Origin: Trichosporon coremiiforme
Lineage: Eukaryota; Basidiomycota; Tremellomycetes; Trichosporonales; Trichosporonaceae
Reading direction: 5' to 3'
Assembly (NCBI GenBank): GCA_039545355.1
Contig: BCJJ01000002.1
Coordinates: 2,141,518-2,205,517, forward strand
Length of the DNA stretch: 64,000 bases
Shown: piece by piece, positions 31,308-41,403 of the stretch
Position numbering within the stretch: position 1 is the first letter of the stretch
How the letters are laid out: the number at the start of each line of letters is the position of its first letter
Made by a program: the position numbers and the translations under genes
The notes under the pieces: model-generated
Database searches by the model: none
The model's input: only the letters and a program-made list of their open reading frames with translations
Told to the model about the DNA's origin: nothing

Positions 31308-32137
31308 ATGTTTCTTCGCAGTGCCGTTTCGCGGCCCGCCACTCTTCTCTCATCAACAGCACGCATTCCGGCTGCCCGCCCGTCGCTGCGGCTAGCGGCG
31401 CAGGTGCGCTTCAACTCGGGCTCGAACGTGCCCCCGTCGCAGGTCAAGCCGACGAGGCCGTGTCCATCCTGCGGTCAGCCGATCCCGTACCCTGCTTCGC
31501 CTTGTCCGAACTGCGGCGGGCTCGTCAATATCCCCCCCGGGCTGTCGCTGCACTCCCTCCTCGGCGTTAGTGACCCGATCCCCGTCGGCGAGCAGCACCC
31601 CACCTTCGATGTGGGCAGGGAGCTGAAGGACCTTCCGAGCAACGGTATGGACCTCGACCCGCGCGATCTCCGTATGCGCATGCTCCGCCGCCAGCAGGAT
31701 CTGCACCCCGACCGGCATCACGGTGATGCACTCGCCGAGGACCTTTCGGGACGCATCAACAAGGCGTACGAGACGCTTGCGTCGCCCCTGAAGCGTATCG
31801 AGTATATTGTGAGTTGCAGCTCCTAGATGGTATAACTGACAAGCAGCTGGAGCAGTACGACATGGCGACGGACGAGACGGACAAGGTCGACAACCACGAT
31901 CTGCTCATGGAGATTCTGGAGGCCCGCGAGACGCTGGAGGAGGCGAACGGACAGGAGGTCGAGGAGCTGCGCCAGGACAACCAGGCCAAGGTCGACGACA
32001 TCGTGCACCAGATCTGCGAGTTGCTGCACCAGAAGGAGCCGGACCTGCACGCCGTGAAGCGCCTCGCCGTCGAGCTGCGGTACTGGGTGCAGCTCGAGAA
32101 CGCCGCCAAGGCCAAGCTCGACAAGATGGGTCACTAG
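31308..32137 (+). CDS. JAC1: Mitochondrial J-domain co-chaperone Jac1/HscB
   Basis: Co-chaperone that delivers the Fe-S scaffold Isu1 to the mitochondrial Hsp70 Ssq1 during Fe-S cluster biogenesis. Two exons, 31308-31808 and 31847-32137, give 263 residues. The Arg/Ser/Ala-rich N-terminus (MFLRSAVSRPATLLSSTARI) is a typical matrix presequence. Next come two CxxC pairs (CPSCGQ near residue 52 and CPNCGG near 66), as in human HSCB. The J domain has the HPD triad at residues 133-135 (QDLHPDRHHGD) and INKAYETLASPLKRIEYI. The C-terminal three-helix HscB domain follows (NHDLLMEILEARETLEEANG). The start has a CCGCCACC-ATG context. Confidence 0.93.
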
Positions 32138-32264
32138 GAAGGGCCATCAGTATGGGTCTAGAGATGCATGCGTCTAGATGATCGCGAGATGCGTCATGCG
32201 GGGTGTGTATAAGGGAAACTAGAAGAACAACAATATCTCTCTCTATCTACATTGGATGGGGGGT

Positions 32265-33546
32265 CTAGTCGTCAAACTTGATCGAGTGGGACTCGAGCGT
32301 GATGAGGCCGCCGCCGTACGAGCCGCGCTTCTTCTTGTTCTTCTCCTTGCGGAATCCGTCGCCGCGCGTCACGATCAGGTCACGCGACGCACGCGCACCG
32401 AAGTCGTTCGGGTTGGCTCCGTTGCGGATCTGAAGAGTTAGCTAAAGCACGGCACCCGAAAACTATGATTATATGCACTCACGTGAGCGTCGAAGCTGTT
32501 GTCCATGAGACGGTGGTCGTGGAAGGTGACATTCTCCTGCTTGATACGCTCGAAGCGCTGTCCCTGTCCGCCCTTCGGCTTCTTACCACCCTGGGGAGTC
32601 GAGGTGCCCGAGGGGGTGAAGGCGGGCGTCGAGGTCGACGAGGGGGCGGAGGAAGACGGGGCGGAAGTGGAGGTCTCCTTCACGCGCTTCTTAGCGGGCT
32701 CGTCGGAGGAAGCAGACGACGAGGAAGACGAAGGCGAACGAGCGCGCTTGGCGCCAATGCCAGCCTTCTTGGGCTCCTCCTCCTCAGACTCGGACGAGGA
32801 GTCGCTGTCGGAAGACGAGTCGCTGTCCGAGGAGGAAGACGAAGAGGAGGACGAAGACGACGACGAAGAGGAGGACGACGATGAGGAAGAGGACGAAGAC
32901 GAGGAAGAGGACGAAGACGAGGAGTCACTCTCATCACCGCTGTCGCTGTCAGAGTCAGAGTCGGAAGACGAGGACGAGGAAACCTCCTTGTCACTTTTGG
33001 GAGGAGGAAGGGTCGATGAGCCAGAGGAGACAGCCTCCTCGTCATCCGAGTCAGAGTCAGAGTCGGAGTCCGAGCTGCTGTCAGAGTCGGAGCTGGAGGA
33101 CGACTCGTCGTCGCTGTCGCTGTCCGAGTCCGAGCTGGAGTCGCTGTCGCTCTCGGGAAGCGGGATCTTGGCAGCATCCTTGACGGAAATGATGCCCTCG
33201 ACGGTCTCCTTGCTCTTGGAGCTGGACTTGGAGCTGGCCGTCGAGCTGGCAGAGGAGCTGGAAGAGCTCGAGCTGGAGCTGCTGGAGTCGGAGTCCGAGT
33301 CCGAGTCCGAGTCAGAGCCAGAGCTCTTCATCTCGACATCCTCCTTGGCGCCCTCGGTGCCCTTGGCCCACACGCGCTCAAGCTCGCCCTCGGTGCCCTG
33401 GGTGGCACTGGCTTCCTTCTCGAAAGCCTTGACGGAGCGGGTGAGGCCGCGGGAGATCAGGTAGGCGAGAACGGCCGCGTCGAGATCTGAGGCTTGTCAG
33501 CTGGAAGTCGCGAGTTTGACAGCTTACCCTTGTTCTGTCCGGACAT
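32265..33546 (-). CDS. SRP40: SRP40/Nopp140-like nucleolar phosphoprotein
   Basis: Nucleolar chaperone of snoRNPs, homologous to yeast Srp40 and vertebrate NOLC1. Three exons, 33546-33528, 33486-32483 and 32429-32265, give 395 residues. A LisH-like N-terminus (LDAAVLAYLISRGLTRSVKA) leads into a very long tract of Ser with Asp/Glu, the usual casein-kinase-2-rich region. A conserved SRP40 C-terminal domain closes the protein (QRFERIKQENVTFHDHRLMD; NDFGARASRDLIVTRGDGFR; KEKNKKKRGSYGGGLI). The last intron falls inside that domain (DAH|IRN). The repetitive codons create a long Glu-rich frame on the opposite strand that is not a gene. Confidence 0.9.
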
Positions 33547-33864
33547 GGTGGCTATGTCGATTGCCGTGTGACGACGTGAACAACAAATCTTCGATTATCT
33601 CTGTGTGGTGGTCGAGTGACCTCCACCGAGTGCCGTCGCCGTAATCTTGAAATTTATTTGTTCCCGGGCGATTCGCGGGGATTAATCCCATCGCTGAAGG
33701 ATAGCGCGCCCATGATCACCCCAAGGCACCTCGCACGTGACCCAACCCCGGCCCACTGGGCCGAACAAGGGCAAGGACTGTGTCTGGTGCGTCATCTCAT
33801 GGGGAACGAAGACGAATCCAGCATCGCACTGTTACGCACACCACCACAAGACCACCTGCCCATT
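33547..33864. promoter_or_regulatory. Divergent promoter between SRP40 and the acyltransferase
   Basis: About 320 bp separating two divergent start codons. No specific motif assigned. Confidence 0.4.
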
Positions 33865-36097
33865 ATGACCGGCTTCGGCTTTAGCCACCAGCCGCTCGTC
33901 AACATGTTCGGAAGCGGCATCACCAGCTTCTTCCGAAAGATTGAGGTTTATGGCAGCGAGAACGTCCCAGAGGAGGGCCCGATTATCTTGTGAGTTGACT
34001 CCTCCAAGTGGAGGCTGCCGTTGTTCGGCTATCTGCCTCACTCAACGCGTCCACTCGCTACAACATTATCAGCCTCTTTTTCTGCACACACATGTACACA
34101 AACACAATATGCTACCCCAAAGCATTCCACATGACGTGAGACAACTGACACGGCAGTGCATGCACACACACGAACATGGCCATTGACGTGAGTTGCGACC
34201 GCGGAGCCACTGGCCACCGGACTTTTGCCGCCAAGCAGAGCTTAGCTGATGTTGTTAGCCGGCCGTGCTCTCGTACACCGTCCCCCACGGCTACTCGCTC
34301 CACTACTGGGTCAAGGACTCGCTGTTCGGAAACCCCGTCATGCGAGCCTTAATGCAGAATGCTGGTAACATCCGTGCGTTTTGTCGCCGCCGCGTGACCC
34401 TCGCCCCAGCAAATCTGGGTGCCACTCGGCCCCGAGGTGACGGTCACGTCGGCATGCATTGATTACAGCAACACTGACATACTCAGCCGTCGACCGCAAG
34501 ACGAAGAACAACCAGAAGCTCTTCAAGGGTACCTTTGAGGGTGAGCTGAGGCCCCGAGTTGACGAGTTTAACATGCAGCCATGGCCGCGGGTGAATGCAT
34601 CGGTCTCTTCCCCGAGGGCACGTCACACACGAACGCGCGCCTGATCCCGTTGAAGGATGGTCTCGCATGGTCAGCGCTCGAGTACCTGATCTACCTGAAG
34701 GGCGGTGAAGGACAGGAGCCCCACAAGGGCAAGCCGGTCACGGTCGTGCCGGTCGGTATCGCGTACTGCGACAAGAGCAAGTACCGATCACGCCTTGTGG
34801 TCACGTACTGCCCCCCGATCACGACGGATCGGTACGAGAAGGAGTTCCTGAGCGGTGGCGACGCGTCGAAGAAGGCGGCCGTGAAGCGGTTGACGCGCGA
34901 CATTGAGCTTGAGCTGTACAAGACGACCGTGAACGGGCCTGACTGGTGAGCTGAACAATTGGCGTATTGAAACTGACAGGCAGGGAAACGAACTACGCTG
35001 CGGGCATGGCACGCGAGCTGCTGTGGAAGTACGACCGGGATCTGGCGCTGGCGGACTATGTCGACGTGCAGCAGACGCTGGTGGACCTGCTCAGCACGAA
35101 CGATGCGCGGATCGAGAAGCTCAAGCAGCTGCTATACACGTACCACCAATTGCTTGTCGCCTCGCGCCTGTCGAACGGTGCCCTGACGGACCTGCCGCTG
35201 CAGCGCAATCTGGACCCGAACAAGGTCGTTCCATTGCCCGGACGGATCCGGACGCTCGCGATCCTGATCAAGGACACGTTCATCTCGCTGATCCAGTTCC
35301 CGCTCTTCGTCGTGCCGTTCCTCTTCAACATTCCGCTGTACATCATCGGCATGCTGGGCGCGAACATAGCTGAGAACGAGCTCGAGACGCAGGCGCAGAT
35401 GAAGGTGTTCCTGGGCATCTTCATGAGCTTCCTGCTGTACCCGATCTACTTCTTCATCTTCCTGTGGATGTTCCGCACGGTGCCCCTCGGCGGTTTGTTT
35501 GCTGCCGGCGTCGTCTGGCTGTTAAGCAAGTACCACGCGGCGCTGATTGATCGGAACTACGCCGGCCTGAAGAAGCTCGTGGCGGCGTGGCGCGTCCTCA
35601 TCGGCGTCTGGCTCGGGTCCCGCGTCGAGATGAACCTGAACAGCTTCATCGACCGTGCGGCGTCTTACGCGCCGAACCCGCCACAGGTCGCAGGTCTGCC
35701 GGCCGGCAAGGAGGCGGAGAAGTACGTGCGCCCGGAGAAGCTGCCGTCTCGCGTGCTTGTGCGCCACGTCCTGCGTATGCGTGTCCAGGCCGCTCGTGCG
35801 CTGACGGACACGCTGCTCGAGCTCGAGGCGGCGGACTCCAACGTCGACGCGAGCTTCTGGCTGGCGGAGCGCTATGGTGGTGACGTCCTCCCCCTGTCCA
35901 AGGCTGAGATGGAGCTGCCAGCGTACGAGCGCCCGTGGCCCAAGGGCCGCCGTGGCGCGCGCGAGGTCGTCGCGTTCCTCCGTGGTCGTGGCGCCAGGCT
36001 GGGTGCCACAATGGGTGGAGAGAGCGAGTACTGGGCCAACGCGAGCCGTGCGGCCGAGACCCCGGGACTCGACAACGTCGAGTTCAAGATGGAGTAG
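33865..36097 (+). CDS. Glycerol-3-phosphate / dihydroxyacetone-phosphate acyltransferase (Sct1/Gpt2 family)
   Basis: First committed step of glycerolipid synthesis at the ER. Six exons: 33865-33989, 34157-34187, 34259-34373, 34487-34540, 34579-34945 and 34984-36097, giving 601 residues. Joins are in phase and restore the family order. Acyltransferase block I is HTNMAID (residues 46-52) followed by PAVLSYTVPHG. The FPEG block is GLFPEGTSHTNARLIPLKDG, then VVPVGIAYCDKSKYRSRLVV. Hydrophobic segments near residues 330-358 and 370-418 are the membrane-spanning pairs of Sct1/Gpt2. Exon 2 is only 31 nt but carries the catalytic His, so the 167-nt first intron must be removed accurately. Which of SCT1 or GPT2 it corresponds to cannot be told. 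Confidence 0.9.
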
Positions 36098-36893
36098 GCG
36101 CGCGAGCGCAGTGCGAGCGCAGCGAGCACGGAGCGATTCGCGCACATGGAGCGAGTCGCGCACATGGAGCCGAGTCGCCGTGCCATCCTGCCCTCCTCAC
36201 CAGCTCCGTACCCATGCCCCACAGTATACCACTCATTGTCTTGTCTTTCTTCTCAGCCTAATCAGTATCCCTCTCATCCCAGTGATGACCGCATGAATAA
36301 TAGATGAGAATGTCCTGTCCGCGAGCACAGCGAGCGTACAGCCAAGTTGCAAACCAAGTTGGAAACAAGATGTGTAACATAAGATAACTATGCGTGAAAG
36401 ATGACTGTACGATGGGTCTGTTATTAAATTCCTGATACGAAACGCGGTGGCTATCCTGCGTGTTGGAACGCAGGGCCGTCGTGCTGGGCAGGGTGGTGTT
36501 CATCGACTCGTCCCTCAAGTGAAGGATATCGTCCAGGATGTCTTGTTGGAAGACCTCACTGTTACAGAAACAAACCACGGCCGCCCAGAGCGTCTGTTGG
36601 AAGACAATAACACATGCTTTGGTATGCCTGTTGGAGGAATGATGTGATGCTTGTTGGTTTGTGGTGGGGGAGCGCAGGGCCCATGAGTCAGGCCGTTAGC
36701 GCGCAGCGAGGCTTGCCTCGCTGCAGCGCACGCGGGTATGTTTTTTTCTATTACTCTGCTTCTTCTTCTTCTTCTCTACCGCTTCGTCTTCTCGGGGTTG
36801 GGCGGGGTTGGAATGGACAGCGAGGCTGAGTGAGCCGAGGGATGACTGGATGGCTCGGGCTCACTCTCGCGCCTTGCGGCACTCGAACCGCGC
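36098..36893. other. Tail-to-tail spacer with a short tandem repeat
   Basis: Between two convergent genes. Near 36130-36172 a unit of about 18 bp is duplicated in tandem (GAGCGATTCGCGCACATG, then the same with G for T), amid GC-rich AGCGAGC-type sequence. A TTC microsatellite-like run lies near 36760-36775. No gene. Confidence 0.5.
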
Positions 36894-39800
36894 TTAGGCG
36901 TACTTGCTCATGAAGTCCTCGTGGAACTTCTCAATCTTGTCCATCATCTCCTCCGCCCCTGGCGCGAGACAAGTAACCCTCAAATGGTGGGTTCCCTCCT
37001 TCTGCCCGAAGCCCGATCCGGCTACGGTACAGATCCCCGTCGCGTCAAGCAAGGCCAGGGCGTAGAACACGTCGGCCTCCTTGCCCGCCTTGCGTGCTGC
37101 CTCCTTCGCACTGGCCGGGAACTCGAGCGTCGGGAAGAGATACATCGCCCCGTCGGCGGGCTGGCAGTGCACGCCTGTCAGGCGGTTGAAGCGTTCCGCC
37201 ATATAGGCACTGCGCTGGCGCATGCCGCCGTGGATGGCCGCGGCCTCCTCCTTGTACGTCTGGTAGCTGGGCGATCCCTCCGCCGGCGGCGAGACGAGGA
37301 GGTCCACGCCGATCTGCCCCGAGGTGGGCGCACAAAGCGCAATAGAGGCCATCTTCTGGAGAAGGTCCTCGACGTCAGAGTCGAGATTGACAGCCTCGAG
37401 GTATCCTCCGCGTCGGCCGCATTCGCCAGACACACCCTTGCTGATCGAGTGCAAAGAGACCAGCTCGACCTCGTCGCAGATCGGCTGCGGCATCGAGCGG
37501 ACGATGCGCTTGAAGCTCGCGAAAGGGCGGCGGGCGGGGTCATAGACGTTGATCTGGTAGACTTCGTCTGCGAGCAGGAGCAGGCTCTCTTCGTAGCACA
37601 GCTGCACGATGGCGCGCATGTCGGCCTCGCTGAGGCAGGAGCCCGTGGGATTGCCAGGGTTGATGACGACGAGCATCTTGAGCGGCGTGCCCTCGGCCTT
37701 GGCCCGGGCGATCGCCTTCTTGACGCTGTCGAGATCGAGGGCCCAGCCACGCGACTCGTCGAGGTGGTATTCGACTGGCTTGGCTTGCAGATGAGCCAGC
37801 GTCGCAGTGTAGAGGGGGTACTGCGGGATGGGGATCAGGGCTCCGTCACCCGGACGCAGCGCAATGCCCATGAGCATGGCGACGGCCGGCGTCGCACCGC
37901 CGGTGAGGTAGATCTGGTCGGGATCGGCGGGGAAGCCGTCACGGCGCTGGATGAACTGGGCGACGCGCTTGCGGATGGGAAGCGAGCCCTTGCTGCCAGT
38001 GTACGCGCCGATCGAGCCGAACTCGGCAACGAGCTGGGACGCCTTCTCGAGCGCGTCGGCCGGGAACACCTGCGACGCAACAGGGTGCGTGATCAGAGCG
38101 GGATACTCGACCAACGCGGCGACTTGGCGCCAGTACGTCAGCGGTCGCTGGCCGAGGACCTTGTCCTGCGGGTTGCCAATGTTGCAGTACGTGATGTGCT
38201 CGAAGGGCAGGGTGCTGCCACCGGCAAGGTCCCCAGAGAGCTGCGCCGCAAGGTCGTCCGCCTTGATCGACAGCTCGCCGCGGACAGCGTACTCGACCGC
38301 CTGGACAACGGGGTTGACCGTGTCGGCCGTGAGGGCCCTGTGCCTGCTACCCGGGGAGCTGGCGCCCGAAGAAGTGGGAGACAGGTTCAGGCAGCTGTCG
38401 TGGATGACGTTGAGGGCTTTGACGGCGTCCTTGTTGTCGATGACGCACGAAATGTTGATCTCGGACGCTCCCTGCGAGATCATCTCGAGGTTGATGTTGG
38501 CGCGCGCGAGCGCGCCGAACATGGCGCTGGCGGATCCGATCGCGTTGCGCATGTTGCGACCGACAAGCGACAAAATCGCCATGTCGTGCGAGACGGTGAT
38601 GTCGCCAATCTTCTCGAGGTCGTGCACGAGGCGCTCGAGGCGGCGCGCGTTGCCAAAGTCCTGCATCGCCATCGAGACGTGCACCTCGGACGTGGAGATG
38701 AGGTCAACGACAACACCGGCACGGTCAAGCGTGCCAAAGATACGCGCGAGGAAACCGTGCGAGATGGTCTTGCGGTTGCTGTGGATGTTGAGCACGAGGA
38801 TCTGGTCCTTGATGGTCACGGCCGTAGGGAGGCGGTCGCTCTCGTGGTTCGGGTCGTGGTGGGGCGGCTTGGTGTCGAGTCCGCGCGGGAACTCCTGATC
38901 GGGCAGGATGATGGTGCCCTGGCCATGGGGGTTCTCGACGTTCTTGATGCGGATCGGGATGCGCGCGCGGATGACCTGCTCCATCGTGAAGGGGTGGATG
39001 ACTTCAGAGCCGTAGTATGTCAACTCAGCGGCCTCATCGGGCGTGATGCTCGGCACGAGGCGGGCTGACGGCACCTTGCGCGGGTCGGCGGTGAAGATGC
39101 CGTCGACCTCCTTCCAGACCTGGAGCTCGGAGGCGTTCGTGCCGACGGCACACAGCGCAGCGCACAGGTCGGTGTATCCGCGTCCGATCTGGGCCAGAAG
39201 CGAGCCCGGGACCGGGCCGAAGAATCCCGTCACGACGGGGATGCGCGTGCCGCACTCGCGCAGGCGCTCGCCGAGGCGCTGCGCGAGCTCGTCGTAGAAC
39301 GCCTGGCCCAGCTGCGACACGCCCTGGTCGCCGCTAGCGGTCAGGCCCGAGTCTGTGACGGAGGACATGGCGGCATCGACAATGTTGTCGAGCACAACGA
39401 GCTCGGCGTCGACACCGCGGTCGCGCAGCGCGGCAGCCACAATCTTGCATGCGAGTCGCTCGCCGGTGCCGATGATCGAATCCTGAGATCTGGGCGAGAT
39501 CTCGTCTATGATCTGGAAGTCAGTACACATACACTGCTTTGCTAGGTGGGGCGCTCGGGCCAGGCCAACTAAGGCTGTGTCGTCTTGCCCGCCTGGCTGA
39601 CGTCAAGCATGATACTCACATGAGCAGCGCTCAAGAAGGACCTGAGGGCCTCGCAGTCACGCTCGATCTCCTCCTCGAGCTCATCGCGGAGAGGGCCACG
39701 GCGGAGTGCCTCGCGGGCGGCGTCGAGGTGTCCGCGCTTGATAGTGTCGACAGTGGTGTGGAAGCGGGGCTCGAAGCTCTCCTCCTTGGGGGTGGGGGTG

Positions 39801-40587
39801 TCGGGTCCGCTGTCAGAGGGCGAGCGAGTGCGTCCCGAGAGGGGCTGGAAGGGCGACGGCGACGCGCACCGGCTGGAATCGTCCTTGGCGTCCTTGAGGC
39901 TAGACAGGGACGAGATCATGCTCTGGGAGAAGTATCCCGACCCGACACGCTTCGGGTACAGCGGCGTCTGGGCTCCAGACGCGGACGTCGAGTTCTGCCT
40001 CGCGCTGGCGGGGGCGAGCGCCTCGCGCGACGCCTGCAGCAGAAGATTCGTCGTGCCGAGCGCCTTGGTCTGCGTGCTGCGCGCACTGCACACGATCGCG
40101 ACCTTGTTATTCGGGAGGTATGACCTGGGCGTTAGTGGCCTGGACAAATGCGGGGCAGTGGGCCGATGAAACCGGTGAGTCGGGCAGGTCGGCGACTGAC
40201 AACCAGCCGGTGAATGCCGGGGCTCGGTTGGTGACCCGGCAGGTGACAGACACGGGATGGGATGGCTCTTTTTCATATTCCCCGCGCACGGGGTGACGGA
40301 ATGATGTGATCGATACTGGACAGCGACTTTTCCTCGCCGTGTCATGTATCCCCGCCACCACCGGCGTCGACGACGAGCAGCGAACGCAAGCGACCATGAC
40401 TGCGGATGACCAGTACTCACTCTACGATCTGGGTGATGGAGTCGAGGCTCTTGCCGACACTGGTGCCGCCATACTTCTGGATGAGCCAGGGGGTGTTCTC
40501 ATCTGCCGAGTTGCGATAGAGTGGTTCCTCGTAGTATGCGTCCTTGGGGGTGGAGGCGCCCGAAGACGGGGACATGGCGGTGACCAT
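36894..40587 (-). CDS. Aspartate kinase fused to an alanine-aminotransferase-type enzyme
   Basis: Three exons, 40587-40421, 40124-39620 and 39512-36894, encode 1096 residues. Residues ~40-595 are aspartokinase (Hom3; aspartate to 4-phosphoaspartate, first step to Thr/Met): LIQKYGGTSVGKSLDSI, VAIVCSARSTQTKALGTTN, EISPRSQDSIIGTGERLACK, ADPRKVPSARLVPSITPDEA, then ACT domains. A Ser/Pro insertion sits early in the kinase. Without stop or Met there follows a class-I aminotransferase of the alanine transaminase type: NPVVQAVEYAVRG, YCNIGNPQ, GQRPLTYWRQVAALV, NPGNPTGSCLSEADM, and LHSISKGVSGECGRRGGYLE with the PLP lysine near 916. The join lies in one exon, in the linker LNLSPTSSGASSPGSRHRAL. Fusion of these two enzymes is unexpected, since their reactions are not consecutive. 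Confidence 0.9.
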
Positions 40588-41403
40588 GGCCTTGTCTTCT
40601 TTATTTCGGTGGATGGGGGTAGGGTGGAGAGAGTGAGATGGAGGGAGATGGGATGGAGTCGGAAGTCGGGAAAGGATGGTGGTTGTTGGTGGACTAACCG
40701 AGGGGGGTCAGCACAGCGGATGCGGGGTGTCTCTCTCAGATTCTGGAATTGGTGGATGCCACAGACGCAGGGGAATGGGTATTCGAGGTATTCGACTCGG
40801 GCTATAGGCTGATGGATTCAGGGCCAGTCGCAGAGAAGGAGGGGCTCAGCGGTCCAGTCTGTCCAGTGTCTGGTTGCTGGGCCAGTGTTTGACGTGCATC
40901 GCAGACAACGGCCCGTCATGTCGGCTGTACCGAGCGGGTCAGGACCTAGGAGCGCCTAACGGTCAGGAACCCCACACCAGCCAAGTTCGACTCGACTCTT
41001 GCGACCTAAGAAAAAAAACGGCGGCTCGGCCGGGCTGTGGAGCGCGTCACGTGACTCGCCCCTCGCGGGGTAATTTCGTTTACCCTGTCTTCTTTTGCTC
41101 CGCACTCCGCACACCCAATGATCGGCCGAATCTCCTGCCTCCGATTCCGCGGCCACAGATAACGCAGTCGTAGAGGGTGGTAGGAGATCAACGTGGACAA
41201 GTGAGGCGAGCGCACGAGACATCTGCACATCCCACACACGAAACACTGGCACTCACACACACACACTGCTTACAGGCTGTACCAGATCCTGGACATCAGA
41301 TGCACACAGACCCCCCGCGTCGGACCACTTTAATTAACCGAGTTATGCACACAGCATGCAACGACAGAACGGCACTTTGCATCACCTAACGTAGCAGCAA
41401 ATC
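40588..41403. other. Promoter region of the fused enzyme gene and 3' flank of the next gene
   Basis: No gene seen. CACGTG occurs near 41048, and a CACACACACACACAC run lies near 41257. Confidence 0.4.

Noticed and set aside
32499..33464. A Glu/Asp-rich 321-codon frame opposite SRP40
   Set aside because: It is the complementary reading of the Ser/Asp tract; the SRP40 C-terminal domain fixes the true strand.
36921..39068. A 715-codon frame on the plus strand opposite the fused aspartokinase/aminotransferase gene
   Set aside because: It lies exactly antisense to strongly conserved coding sequence, is rich in Arg/Val/Leu as expected from the complementary frame of GC-rich codons, and matches no family.
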